Notes: a model not told the origin generated them from the sequence alone. Positions 34,869 to 42,979 are shown, counted from the stretch's first letter. The stretch: 64,000 nucleotides of DNA from G963678445 sp963678445 (GCA_963678445.1 OY782877.1:4898001-4962000), one strand, 5' to 3'. Numbers and translations are program-made.

Positions 34869-35522
34869 ATGGAACAGCCTTGGGCGACATTGTGTGCGCA
34901 AATGGTGCGAACGCAGTTGCTAGAACGAGGCGTACAGGATTGCCAGGTACTCGACGCTATGCGACAGGTACCTCGCCATCAATTTGTACCGCTCGATTGC
35001 CAAAATCAGGCCTATGAAGACCACCCCCTCCCCATCGCCATGAATCAGACCATTTCGCAGCCGTATATGGTCGCGGTCATGACAGAACTCTTGGCATTGC
35101 AACCCACCGACCATGTATTGGAAATCGGAACCGGTTCGGGCTATCAAACCGCAATCCTCGCTGAACTGGCGAAGTCGGTTATCTCTATCGAACGTCTGGA
35201 GCCGCTGGCCCACCGCGCTCGCTTTATCCTGGAAGAACAAGGCTATTCAAATATCTGCATTCGGTGCGGCGATGGTAGTCTGGGCGCGGAAGACCAAGCT
35301 CCTTTCGACGCCATCATAGTCACTGCAGCCAGCCCCGTCCTCCCCCAGCCCCTGCAAAACCAGCTGGCAATGAACGGTCGTCTGGTTTGCCCTGTCGGCC
35401 CCCGCGGCCTGCAGGAAGTCATCACTTGCACACGCTCAGAAAACGGCTTTCAATACAAAAAAAGCATCCGTTGCATCTTCGTCCCTCTCATCGGCACTGC
35501 AGGCTGGGAAGAGCCCTCTTAG
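34869..35522 (+). CDS. pcm: Protein-L-isoaspartate O-methyltransferase
   Basis: 217 residues. Methylates L-isoaspartyl residues in damaged proteins, using S-adenosylmethionine; cytosolic. Motifs: AMRQVPRHQFVP, AYEDHPLPIAMNQTISQPYMVAVMTELL, SAM-binding VLEIGTGSGYQTAILAEL, then VISIERLEPLA, and DAIIVTAASPVLPQPLQNQL with PVGPRGLQEV. Normal length. 21 bases after yggT, last gene of this operon. No terminator is evident; an R element array follows. Confidence 0.96.
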   Translation: MEQPWATLCAQMVRTQLLERGVQDCQVLDAMRQVPRHQFVPLDCQNQAYEDHPLPIAMNQTISQPYMVAVMTELLALQPTDHVLEIGTGSGYQTAILAELAKSVISIERLEPLAHRARFILEEQGYSNICIRCGDGSLGAEDQAPFDAIIVTAASPVLPQPLQNQLAMNGRLVCPVGPRGLQEVITCTRSENGFQYKKSIRCIFVPLIGTAGWEEPS

Positions 35523-35729
35523 TCGTCCGGGGATCAGTTCTTTACTCCGCTCAGGATGGCTACCAACCGCAGACATAGCGCTGCACGCAATGTAAGGGGG
35601 CTTATGTATAAGCGGCATGTGACAGCAAGGAATTTATAAAGACATTTCTTGTAAATTGATGTACTACGTGTAAAAAGCTTTAATTTTTCGGGTAAAACGG
35701 GGTACTATTAGGGCATGTTGTGGGGAAAT
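35523..35729. other. Intergenic stretch before the R7-H2-R8 array
   Basis: AT-rich, no gene found. Includes the sequence CTTGTAAATTGATGTACTACG near 35648 and a GGTACTATTAGGGCATG segment with no recognised signal. Confidence 0.3.
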
Positions 35730-35844
35730 CTTCTTTTTTTCCGTAAAAAGAAAGAAGCAAAGAAAAACGGGGAATTTGGAAACAGAAGATATGGGTCAGA
35801 GACGGTAAGAACCACATCTTCTGTCTGCGGTCGCTGGACCGCTT
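35730..35844 (+). repeat. Dispersed element, long form, copy R7
   Basis: T-rich/A-rich hairpin (CTTCTTTTTTTCC / AAAAAGAAAGAAG) at 35730-35757, AAAGAAAAACG, then CGGTAAGAACCACATCTTCTG, and hairpin 2 with a changed pair: GCGGTC-GCTG-GACCGC, where R1, R9, R10 and R11 have GTGGTC/GACCAC. Confidence 0.88.
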
Positions 35845-35850
35845 TTCTCG

Positions 35851-35872
35851 TTCCCACGGTCCTCCGTGGGAA
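35851..35872. repeat. Palindromic repeat H, copy H2 (intact)
   Basis: Uninterrupted form: TTCCCACGG (35851-35859), loop TCCT (35860-35863), CCGTGGGAA (35864-35872), followed by TGCATAC. It shows what the target looked like before the insertions at 40937 and 45633. Confidence 0.9.
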
Positions 35873-35880
35873 TGCATACA

Positions 35881-35944
35881 AATTTTGTTTTGGTCAGGTA
35901 TGATAAGGATCATACCATTTGCTTGCGGTCGCTGGATCGCTTTA
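35881..35944 (+). repeat. Dispersed element, short form, copy R8
   Basis: Hairpin 1 is GGTATG/CATACC around ATAAGGAT; hairpin 2 is GCGGTC-GCTG-GATCGC (one G-T pair). Ends about 40 bases before the glyA start codon, so it is in the glyA 5' untranslated region or promoter. Confidence 0.85.
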
Positions 35945-35982
35945 GTGTTTGCGGCCCACTTGTTTGGGTAAAGGAGCGTGTC

Positions 35983-37500
35983 GTGTCAAACGTTGCCCTT
36001 AGTGCATATCTGCGTGAGACGGATGTGGATAGTGTGGATGCGGGTTTTTTGGCGTATGTAGCGAATTTGTCGAAGGTGGCAGAGGTGGCACCAGAGATGG
36101 CGGGGGCTGTGGTGCAGGAGTTGCAGGATCAGCGGCAGTGGCTGAAGCTGATCGCGAGTGAAAATTATTGTTCGCTCTCGACGCAGTTGGCGATGGGGAA
36201 TTTGATGACGGATAAATATGCGGAGGGCTTCCCGCATCAGCGTTTTTATGAGGGCTGTGAGAATGTAGATACGATTGAAGCGTATGCGTGTGCGCAGGCG
36301 TGTAAGTTGTTTGACGCAGAACATGCCTATGTGCAGCCACATAGTGGTGCGGACGCGAATATGATCGCGTATTGGGCTATTTTGACGGCGCGGGTGGAGA
36401 CACCGATGTTGGCGGAGTTGGGGATTAAGGACCCGTCGAAGCTGTCGCATGAGGATTGGGAGAAGTTGCGGGCGGCGTTGGGCAATCAGAAGTTGATCGG
36501 GATGGATTACTATTCCGGTGGCCATCTGACGCATGGATATCGGCGTAATCTGTCGGCAAAGATGTTTGATGCATACAATTATGCGGTTAATCCGAAGACT
36601 GGATTGATCGATTATGATGCATTGGAGACGATGGTCTGCGATTTGAAACCGCTGATTTTGCTGGCGGGTTATAGCGCCTATCCGCGGGAGATTAATTTCC
36701 GGCGCATGCGTGAAATTGCGGATAAGGTGGGGGCGGTGTTTATGGTGGATATGGCGCATTTCGCGGGTCTGGTCGCTGGGGGCGTGTTCACGGGCGATGC
36801 GAATCCGATTGAGCATGCGCATGTAGTAACGTCGACGACGCATAAGACGTTGCGGGGACCGCGGGGCGGTATTGTGTTGTGCAAGAAGGAGTTTTCGGAC
36901 TATGTGGATAAGGGCTGTCCGCTGGTCATCGGTGGGCCGTTGCCGCATGTGATGGCGGCGAAGGCGGTGGCGTTTACGGAGGCAAATCGGCCTGCCTTTA
37001 AGGAGTATGCTCAGAAGATTGTAGCGAATGCGAAGACGTTGGCACAGGCGTTGATGGATGCGGGACTGACGGTGGCGACGGGCGGTACGGATAATCACCT
37101 GATGCTGGTAAATGTGGCAGAAAGCTGTGGTCTTACGGGACGTCAGGCGGCGGGGGCGTTGTATGAGTGCGGCATTACGTTGAACTTCAATTCGTTGCCG
37201 TTTGACCCCAATGGTCCGTTGATTACCAGTGGCTTGCGTCTGGGTACGCCGGCGGTGACGACGTTGGGCATGGGTGAGGCGGAGATGAACGAGATTGCGG
37301 CGATTGTCAAACTGGTGCTGGATGGCACGAAGGCGGGAATTTTGACAAAGGGACCGAATGCGGGTAAGCCGAGTAAACGCTTGCATGTGTTGGATGAGAA
37401 GGTGCGTGAGGAAGCGCGTGCACAAACGCAGGCGTTGTTAGAACGTTTCCCGGTGTATCCTGAACTGGATCTGGCATTCCTGCAAAAGCATTTTGCCTAA
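35983..37500 (+). CDS. glyA: Serine hydroxymethyltransferase, long type
   Basis: 505 residues from GTG 35983 with AAGGAG 6 bases upstream. Interconverts serine and glycine while charging tetrahydrofolate with a one-carbon unit; PLP enzyme. LIASENYCSLSTQLAMGNLMTDKYAEGFPHQRFYEGCENVD and QPHSGADANM are diagnostic; the PLP lysine is in TSTTHKTLRGPRGGI. It is about 85 residues longer than E. coli GlyA because of an insertion after the QPHSGADANM block (WAILTARVETPMLAELGIKDPSKLS and following) and a long N-terminus, as remembered from Chlamydia/spirochaete-like enzymes. An in-frame ATG at 35866 lies in repeat DNA and is not the start. Confidence 0.96.
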   Translation: MSNVALSAYLRETDVDSVDAGFLAYVANLSKVAEVAPEMAGAVVQELQDQRQWLKLIASENYCSLSTQLAMGNLMTDKYAEGFPHQRFYEGCENVDTIEAYACAQACKLFDAEHAYVQPHSGADANMIAYWAILTARVETPMLAELGIKDPSKLSHEDWEKLRAALGNQKLIGMDYYSGGHLTHGYRRNLSAKMFDAYNYAVNPKTGLIDYDALETMVCDLKPLILLAGYSAYPREINFRRMREIADKVGAVFMVDMAHFAGLVAGGVFTGDANPIEHAHVVTSTTHKTLRGPRGGIVLCKKEFSDYVDKGCPLVIGGPLPHVMAAKAVAFTEANRPAFKEYAQKIVANAKTLAQALMDAGLTVATGGTDNHLMLVNVAESCGLTGRQAAGALYECGITLNFNSLPFDPNGPLITSGLRLGTPAVTTLGMGEAEMNEIAAIVKLVLDGTKAGILTKGPNAGKPSKRLHVLDEKVREEARAQTQALLERFPVYPELDLAFLQKHFA

Positions 37501-37503
37501 GGT

Positions 37504-37619
37504 CCTTCTTTCTTTTTACAGAAAAAGAAAGAAGCAAAGAAAAACGTGGATTTTAATTAGCTTCGCTCTGGCTACCCACGGCAAGAACCATATCTCTTGG
37601 CTGTGGTCCCTGGACCACT
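37504..37619 (+). repeat. Dispersed element, long form, copy R9
   Basis: The cleanest long form, three bases after the glyA stop. A perfect 13-bp hairpin CTTCTTTCTTTTT-ACAG-complement, AAAGAAAAACG, TTAGCTTCGCTCTGGCTACCC, hairpin 1 CAAGA/TCTTG, and hairpin 2 GTGGTC-CCTG-GACCAC. Confidence 0.92.
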
Positions 37620-37627
37620 GATCACTT

Positions 37628-37660
37628 ACTCCCGATAGCTGCTGCTACCGGGAGTTTTTT
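37628..37660 (+). terminator. Intrinsic terminator after glyA and R9
   Basis: ACTCCCG-A-TAGC / GCTA-C-CGGGAGT stem (37628-37655) with loop TGCT, followed by six T ending at 37660. This is the real glyA terminator, and the R9 element lies between it and the stop codon, so R9 is transcribed. It is convergent with the symporter gene. Confidence 0.9.
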
Positions 37661-37678
37661 GCTTTTGGGGAAGCTGTT

Positions 37679-39967
37679 TTAGCAAAGGGGTTTGTACCAA
37701 ATGTTCATGCTTTCGATGGAGCCGGATATCTGGGTGTTGTTGATGAGGGCGCCGCTGAATTGGTAGCCCATTTGGGCAAAGGTGATGTTCATGCCGGGGG
37801 AAATGGCGCGGGCGATGGTGTAGGCGGTGTGCATGCCGCGGGTGTGCATGGCTTCTTCCATCCTCTGGAGCAGAATGCGGGCGAGTCCCTGGCCGCGGTG
37901 CGGGGGCAGGGTGGCGAAGTCGGTCATTTCGACGTTGGCACTGGCCAGATCCATCTCGGAGGAGGACAGGGCGATGAGCTTTCCTGCTTTTAGAATGCCA
38001 AAGTAGTCGATATGACTTTGCATGGTTTCTCGTAGATATCCCGGATCGTGGATGGGAAAGGGGTAACTGGGAAAAACTTCTTTGTAGATGTTACTCATTT
38101 CGTCGGCGTGTTCTTGACAGCAGGGAATCAGCTCTAATCCGTCGGGGAGAGGACGTTGTTCAGGTTGTGTTTCTGCTTTGCTTTGGGCAAGCGCCAACAC
38201 TTCTTTGAGTGCATTGGGGTCGGCAGGCGTTGCCCGTTTCTCGTCGAGGTATTTTCCCAAGAAAAGGGCGTCTGTTTTTCCTTTGTAGAATCCGGGAATG
38301 AAAGCTTCTTGTTGATACCCCTCTTCCAGAAATGGGCGGGCGGCGTTTTGGGGGACCTTGGCGAATATCTTCGTATATTTTTCCCGTTGCGCCAGAGTTT
38401 CGAGTTGTTCTGTGAGGTCTGGCAAATCTTGGGGGGCGAGTTTCATCAGGTAAATACGGTTACTGTAGGGGCCGTGTTGGATTTCGCTGTGTCCAAGGGT
38501 TTCGCAACGGTCATGTGTCATGGAGGATACTTCCTGGTTAGTTTTTTTTTCTGGAAAAAGTAGCGAAAGGCTGATAAAGGCAACTCCGGAAAGCAGGATG
38601 CCGTACAGGCTGGGATCGAGTCCAATGTCGTTGATTGCTTGGGGTAATACGACGATTTTGGTAAGCAGGAGCAGGGTTAGAATACCACCGGCAAGCATTC
38701 CACCGAGTGCACCGATGGAGCTGGCGCGTTTCCAGAAGTATGCGCCGAGGGTCGGAATGAAAAGTCCGGAGACCATAAAGGCATAGGCGTAGAGGATGGC
38801 GTCGAGCACGGTAGCGAAACGGCTAGCCATGATAATGGAAAGTATGCCGATGAGGAGGGTAACCCCCATGGAAAGGCGCATTGAGGCTTTGGCGCTGATA
38901 TTGGGACAGAGGTAGCGTTCGAAGACGTCGTTGACAAAGTTGCCGGAGGAAGCCATCAGGCAACTGTCTGCGGTGGACATGATGGCAGAAAAGTAGGCGG
39001 CGATGACGATGCCGGTGACGCCGATGGGCAGCATTTGTTTGATCAACATGGGCAAGGCCATTTCGGCTTCAGCTTCGGGGAAGACAACGCGTGCGCACAT
39101 GCCAAGAAAGACGCCGGTGAAGGCCATGATGGGGTATTCGAAGATGCCGGCGATATACCAGGCACGGCGGGCCTCTTTTTCATCTTTGCAGGCGTACATA
39201 CGTTGGTAAAGCGTCATGCCGATCAGCCAGATAGGGATGATGGTGACCATCCAGTTGATGAAAGTGACCGCGTCGATATTGCCCAGAGAGAAGTATTCGG
39301 GGGGCAGGGTGCTTTTGAGTTTGGAAAAGCCCCCGATTTTAAAGAGGGTGACGGGGATGGTAACGAGGATGAGTCCGGAAAGCAGGATAATCCACTGCAC
39401 GGTGTCGGTGTAGATAACCGCTTTGAGTCCACCGACTACCGTGTAAAGAATGGTGACAAAGGCGATGATGTAAAGCGAAAATTCGAGCGGTTCCAGGCCA
39501 AAGGGGGCTTTGGTAATCATGGTGGCCGAGGCCAATTTGGCACCGGCCAGGATTTGTGCACCGGTGAAGCCAAGGTAGCCTATTCCCGAAATAATGGCAG
39601 CCAGGAGGGCGACTTTTCCATTGTAGCGGTAGCGTAGAAAATCGGGATAGGTAAACATGTCATGCTTGGCGTCTACTGCTTTGATTCGGGGAATAATGAG
39701 GACGGCGGTCAGCCAGGCGCCGACGAGACCGGTGAACAGGAGCCAGGAGCCGGCTATTCCCATAGCAAAGCCAACGCCGCCTAAGCCGATGGAAAAGCCG
39801 CCACCGACATCGGTGGCTACGATGGACAGGCCGACGTGGTGGGACTTGATGGAACGACTACCAACATAGTAGTCCTCGGTGCTTTTGTTGCGTCGAAAGT
39901 GAAAGAAACCAATGGCTAATACGCCACACATGTAGAGTGCAAAGATGCAGTAGTCGAGAATACTCAT
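37679..39967 (-). CDS. Na+/solute symporter (SSS family) fused in frame to beta-lysine N6-acetyltransferase AblB
   Basis: 762 residues. Residues 1-480 are a sodium:solute symporter with about 13 membrane helices: ILDYCIFALYMCGVLAIGFF, STEDYYVGSRSI, VATDVGGGFSIGLGG, and AAYFSAIMSTADSCLMASSGNFVNDVF (sodium-site motif). Residues 483-762 are a complete AblB: HGPYSNRIYLMKL, DYFGILKAGKLIALSSSEMD, VEMTDFATLPPHRGQGLARILLQRMEEAM (GNAT acetyl-CoA site) and GALINNTQISGSIESMNIWYK. AblB acetylates beta-lysine made by KamA (41145-42455) to the osmolyte N6-acetyl-beta-lysine. The join follows a run of nine A; see the internal-start feature. Start ATG overlaps the mscS stop by one base. Confidence 0.92.
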   Translation of the reverse strand: MSILDYCIFALYMCGVLAIGFFHFRRNKSTEDYYVGSRSIKSHHVGLSIVATDVGGGFSIGLGGVGFAMGIAGSWLLFTGLVGAWLTAVLIIPRIKAVDAKHDMFTYPDFLRYRYNGKVALLAAIISGIGYLGFTGAQILAGAKLASATMITKAPFGLEPLEFSLYIIAFVTILYTVVGGLKAVIYTDTVQWIILLSGLILVTIPVTLFKIGGFSKLKSTLPPEYFSLGNIDAVTFINWMVTIIPIWLIGMTLYQRMYACKDEKEARRAWYIAGIFEYPIMAFTGVFLGMCARVVFPEAEAEMALPMLIKQMLPIGVTGIVIAAYFSAIMSTADSCLMASSGNFVNDVFERYLCPNISAKASMRLSMGVTLLIGILSIIMASRFATVLDAILYAYAFMVSGLFIPTLGAYFWKRASSIGALGGMLAGGILTLLLLTKIVVLPQAINDIGLDPSLYGILLSGVAFISLSLLFPEKKTNQEVSSMTHDRCETLGHSEIQHGPYSNRIYLMKLAPQDLPDLTEQLETLAQREKYTKIFAKVPQNAARPFLEEGYQQEAFIPGFYKGKTDALFLGKYLDEKRATPADPNALKEVLALAQSKAETQPEQRPLPDGLELIPCCQEHADEMSNIYKEVFPSYPFPIHDPGYLRETMQSHIDYFGILKAGKLIALSSSEMDLASANVEMTDFATLPPHRGQGLARILLQRMEEAMHTRGMHTAYTIARAISPGMNITFAQMGYQFSGALINNTQISGSIESMNIWYKPLC
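38519..38550 (-). promoter_or_regulatory. A9 slippery run, internal ribosome-binding site and AblB start codon
   Basis: On the minus strand: nine A (38550-38542), then CTAACC, then AGGAAG (38535-38530), 8 bases, ATG (38521-38519) at the first residue of the AblB part. With eight A the symporter frame would end in TGA overlapping that ATG (ATGA), the coupling style used for most gene pairs in this window. With ten A it would end in TAA earlier. So AblB may also be made separately, and fusion versus separate products depends on the A-run. Confidence 0.7.
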
Positions 39968-40887
39968 TACTTATCCGTTTTGTTTTTTCCTGTTGTTGAC
40001 ATTGTGCTTTTCGGTTTGGTGAAGGGCGAGGGCCCATAATGATAGGTATGGGTGCTGATTTTATGCTTTTGAAATTGTTTTAGCAGTTCTGTGTAGATAT
40101 CCACACTGAGCATCCATCCGTCAGCAGGGGAAGTGGCCCAAGCCACCAGCATGCATCGTATGGATTCTTTTTCCATGTCCAATACCCATAATTGTGGGGG
40201 TTCTGTATCGTTATAGAATTCGCTGTGAAGCGGCGCTTTTTCTGCAATTTGACGAACATTTTCCAGATCAACGCCGTAATCTACATAGAATTCCACATGT
40301 ACCCAGCGATGATTGTCATACACGGTGTAGTTGATAAAAGGACGTTGGATCATCGCGGCATTGGGTACGACATAGCGCACCCAGTCCCAACGGCGAACCA
40401 CAGTGTGGGTCATCGTGATGTCTTCAATCGTACCGTACTGCTCGTCAATGTCCACGATATCCCCGATGCGGGCAAACTGGCTAAATGAAATGGTAATTCC
40501 CGCAAAAAGGTTTTCCAGAAACGGGCGTGCTGCAATACTGAGCAAAACCGTTGTCGCCGCAACGAAAAAGGAAATCGCGGTAACGGGCACAGAGCCTAAC
40601 ATGGGCGCCAGCATGAATATGAGAACCGTGAAAAAAACCGTCGTGTATGCACACCAACGCGTAATGGTGAATCGCGCATGGATGCGTTGTTTTCCTGTTT
40701 TGCGAAAATGAGCAACGCGATTTATAACGGAGGCTTCCGTTGGTATCGCCGCTACTTCTTTTAGTCGTTTCAGGCGCGCCTGTTTCTTTTTTTCTGTGCG
40801 TCCCATCCGGGAACGCAAAAATAATAGTACTACTAGCCCTGATACGGCAACACCTGTCAGATAGGCTATAAGAAGCCAATCAGTCAT
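39967..40887 (-). CDS. MscS-type mechanosensitive channel
   Basis: 306 residues. Membrane helices at about 5-24 (LLIAYLTGVAVSGLVVLLFL), 78-97 and 103-125 (VTAISFFVAATTVLLSIAARPFLENLFAGITISFSQFARIGDIVDI), the last being the pore-lining and post-pore helix region. The beta domain has YGTIEDITMTHTVVRRWDWVRYVVPNAAMIQRPFINYT, the classic MscS G-x-V-E-I-x-x-x-T-T ... N-P-N pattern in variant form. It opens on hypo-osmotic shock to release solutes. Between kamA and the symporter-ablB gene, it fits an osmotic-response operon. Confidence 0.92.
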   Translation of the reverse strand: MTDWLLIAYLTGVAVSGLVVLLFLRSRMGRTEKKKQARLKRLKEVAAIPTEASVINRVAHFRKTGKQRIHARFTITRWCAYTTVFFTVLIFMLAPMLGSVPVTAISFFVAATTVLLSIAARPFLENLFAGITISFSQFARIGDIVDIDEQYGTIEDITMTHTVVRRWDWVRYVVPNAAMIQRPFINYTVYDNHRWVHVEFYVDYGVDLENVRQIAEKAPLHSEFYNDTEPPQLWVLDMEKESIRCMLVAWATSPADGWMLSVDIYTELLKQFQKHKISTHTYHYGPSPFTKPKSTMSTTGKNKTDK

Positions 40888-40919
40888 AAAAACTTCGTCC
40901 TTTTCCTAAATCAGTTACC

Positions 40920-41093
40920 CTCGTTCCCACGGTCCTCAAGCTGTCTAAAAAGGTCTATTGCACCGATGTTCGCACAAAGTGAGCTTTCGAGAATGCTCGA
41001 GATTAAACAAACTCGGCTTAAGTCGACTTCGAAGTAGACCTAAAAAAAAGTATCTGCAACCTTTTTAGACACCTTGTCCTCCGTGGGAGCGAG
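40920..41093. repeat. Palindromic repeat H, copy H3, interrupted by a 140-bp element
   Basis: Left arm CTCGTTCCCACGG (40920-40932), right arm CCGTGGGAGCGAG (41081-41093), one mismatch. The loop TCCT is present twice (40933-40936 and 41077-41080), flanking the inserted element as an exact 4-bp target duplication. Removing the insert restores CCCACGG-TCCT-CCGTGGG, as in H2. Confidence 0.92.
40937..41076. mobile_element. 140-bp non-autonomous (MITE-like) element
   Basis: Terminal inverted repeats of 18 bp (40937-40954 and 41059-41076) match at 17 positions: CAAGSTGTCTAAAAAGGT. The TGTCTAAAAAG core is identical to that of the IS1182-like element at 45633-47320, and both sit in the loop of an H palindrome. 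No coding capacity. It lies between kamA and mscS and may separate them into different transcripts. Confidence 0.85.
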
Positions 41094-41098
41094 AAAAT

Positions 41099-41147
41099 AT
41101 ATTACCTGTGGCAATAGCGACCTGAATCCGATCGCTGAACCGCCCTA
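41099..41147 (+). repeat. Decayed dispersed element, copy R13
   Basis: ACCTGTGGCAATAGCGACC and CCGATCGCTGAACCGC resemble the last 50 bases of R elements (hairpin 2 GCGGTCGCTGGACCGC) with several substitutions. It reaches the kamA stop codon (41145-41147). Same orientation as the rest. Less certain than the others. Confidence 0.5.
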
Positions 41148-42455
41148 GTCGTTTCTTCTTTCGTAGCGTTCATTGTCATTGGGGATGAGCGCGATAGATT
41201 TCTCTGAATCTGCCAGTAGTTTTTCAATCCCGATGGCTTTCATCTCGCATGCATCATCAATGTGAAGTTGCAAATCACATTCATCACAGTTGCGGTCGCA
41301 GAACCACGGTTCGTAGGAATCCGGCTCTTTATAGGTTGTAATAACGCCCTCGTAATTTCGAAGTACAACTTTGTTGGTAGACCAGGAAATAAGGTAGTTA
41401 GGCATAACCGGAATTTTACCACCACCACCTGGTGCGTCGATAACATAGGTCGGCACGCAGAATCCGCTTGTGTGGCCGATAAGACTTTCCATGATTTCAA
41501 TGCCTTTGCCAACCGGTGTACGGAAATGGGTCAGCCCTTCGGAAAGATCACATTGATACAGGTAGTAGGGGCGCACCCGGTTGCGCACCAGTTTATGCAC
41601 CAGAGCACGCATGATGCGGGGGCAATCGTTGACACCCGCCAACAGCACCGACTGGTTGCCCAGAGGAATACCTGCGTCGGCCAATTTTGCCAGCGCCTCG
41701 CGTGCGGAGGCAGTGACTTCGCGTGGGTGATTGAAATGTGTGTTTAGCCAGAGCGGGTGGTGCTTTTTGAGCATGTTCACCAGATCATCAGTGATACGAT
41801 AGGGCAAGACTACGGGCATACGCGTGCCAATACGAATAACTTCCAGATGGTCGATGGTGCGTAGTTCACCCAGAATCCAGTCCAGACGTTCATCCGACAG
41901 CATAAAGGGGTCGCCACCTGACAGGAGGACATCCCGTACTTGTGGTGTCTTGCGGATATAGTTGATGCCAGCTAGCATTTCTTCTTTCGAGGGAATCATA
42001 TCCTTATCCCCCACCCGTCGTTTGCGCGTGCAATGACGACAATACATGGAGCAAAGTCCGCTGACCAAAAATAACACCCGGTCAGGATACCGGTGGGTAA
42101 TCCCCGGTGCCGGACTGTCACGATCTTCATGCAGGGGATCGGCCATGTCTGCCTTCGACATCACCAATTCCAAGGGAGAGGGCAATGCCTGTTTGTAAAT
42201 AGGATCGTTTTCCAGGTCGTCCGTATCGATAAGAGAAAGGTAGTAGGGCGTTACCGAAAGTGGAAATTTCTGGACGGTCTCTTCCAATTCCTTTTTGAGC
42301 TTTGGAGGCAGTGTTATATCCAGCAAGCGCTCAAAATCATCGATTGAGCGAACTGAATGGGCGATTTGCCATTTCCAGTCCCGCCAGTTTGCCAGAACTG
42401 CTCCTTTATCGATAACGTCGATGATATCTCTCTGTGTTTGTGATAGAGTTGTCAT
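41145..42455 (-). CDS. kamA: Lysine 2,3-aminomutase (beta-lysine forming)
   Basis: 436 residues. Radical-SAM and PLP enzyme converting L-lysine to L-beta-lysine. The cluster motif is LCSMYCRHCTRKRRVGDKD (CxxxCxxC, about residue 134), followed by LLSGGDPFMLSDERLDWILGEL, EVIRIGTRMPVVLPYRI, HPLWLNTHFNHPREV, LGNQSVLLAGVNDCPRIMRALVHKLVRNRVRPYYLYQCDLSEG (PLP region) and the Cys-rich end WFCDRNCDECDL. With AblB 1.2 kb downstream it makes N6-acetyl-beta-lysine, a compatible solute. The start overlaps the MarR gene by ATGA with GGAG upstream, so it shares the MarR promoter. Confidence 0.96.
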   Translation of the reverse strand: MTTLSQTQRDIIDVIDKGAVLANWRDWKWQIAHSVRSIDDFERLLDITLPPKLKKELEETVQKFPLSVTPYYLSLIDTDDLENDPIYKQALPSPLELVMSKADMADPLHEDRDSPAPGITHRYPDRVLFLVSGLCSMYCRHCTRKRRVGDKDMIPSKEEMLAGINYIRKTPQVRDVLLSGGDPFMLSDERLDWILGELRTIDHLEVIRIGTRMPVVLPYRITDDLVNMLKKHHPLWLNTHFNHPREVTASAREALAKLADAGIPLGNQSVLLAGVNDCPRIMRALVHKLVRNRVRPYYLYQCDLSEGLTHFRTPVGKGIEIMESLIGHTSGFCVPTYVIDAPGGGGKIPVMPNYLISWSTNKVVLRNYEGVITTYKEPDSYEPWFCDRNCDECDLQLHIDDACEMKAIGIEKLLADSEKSIALIPNDNERYERRND

Positions 42456-42979
42456 TTCTGCTCCTTTTCTAAGGTAATTTCCCCTAATGAGACCCCCGAC
42501 ATAAGATTCGGCGATGCATCCAACTGTTCCGCCTCCATTAATTCCACGACGCGCTCCAAAGAGAATGCAATAGCTGCCTGCTCTAATTCCGGCAACTGCC
42601 GTAATGCATTCGAAAGGCGATCCTGCAGTAAGGCAGGTGCTGTTTTCGCCACTTCTCGTCCTTTAGGGGTAATACTCAAAGTCACCCGCCGCCGATCCGT
42701 TTCCGACCGTGTACGCGTCAGCAAAGCTTTCGATTCCAGACGGTCCACAACACCGTTTACCGTGCTCATACCCAAGTTAACCCCCTTTGCTAATGCAGAT
42801 AGTGTTATCCCGTCCTCTCGTCCGAGTGAATACAAACACATCAATTGGGGCGCGGTAATTTTAAATTCGTTATTCAACTTGCGCGAGTAGATATCCACCG
42901 CACGGATAATGCGCCGCAACGCCACTAACACGCGAAACCCACACGTTTCAAAAAAAACGTCTGTTTGGTCATTCCCCAT
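42452..42979 (-). CDS. MarR-family transcriptional regulator
   Basis: 175 residues. Winged helix-turn-helix: KITAPQLMCLYSLGREDGITLSALAKGVNLGMSTVNGVVDRLESKALLTRTRSETDRRRVTLSITPKGREV, with the DRR wing. Dimerisation helices on both sides. First gene of the operon with kamA, and a matching palindrome lies at its transcription start, so it probably represses itself and kamA. The ligand is unknown; it could respond to osmotic or ionic conditions. An acidic tail of about 25 residues follows the last helix. Confidence 0.93.
   Translation of the reverse strand: MGNDQTDVFFETCGFRVLVALRRIIRAVDIYSRKLNNEFKITAPQLMCLYSLGREDGITLSALAKGVNLGMSTVNGVVDRLESKALLTRTRSETDRRRVTLSITPKGREVAKTAPALLQDRLSNALRQLPELEQAAIAFSLERVVELMEAEQLDASPNLMSGVSLGEITLEKEQK

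Noticed and set aside
35866..35982. Upstream extension of glyA to ATG 35866
   Set aside because: The extra 39 codons lie in palindrome H2 and element R8; AAGGAG at 35971-35976 points to GTG 35983.
35986..37425. Long open frame on the minus strand across glyA (about 480 codons)
   Set aside because: It is antisense to an unambiguous serine hydroxymethyltransferase gene and its composition (Arg/His/Ile-rich, no domains) is that of a shadow frame.
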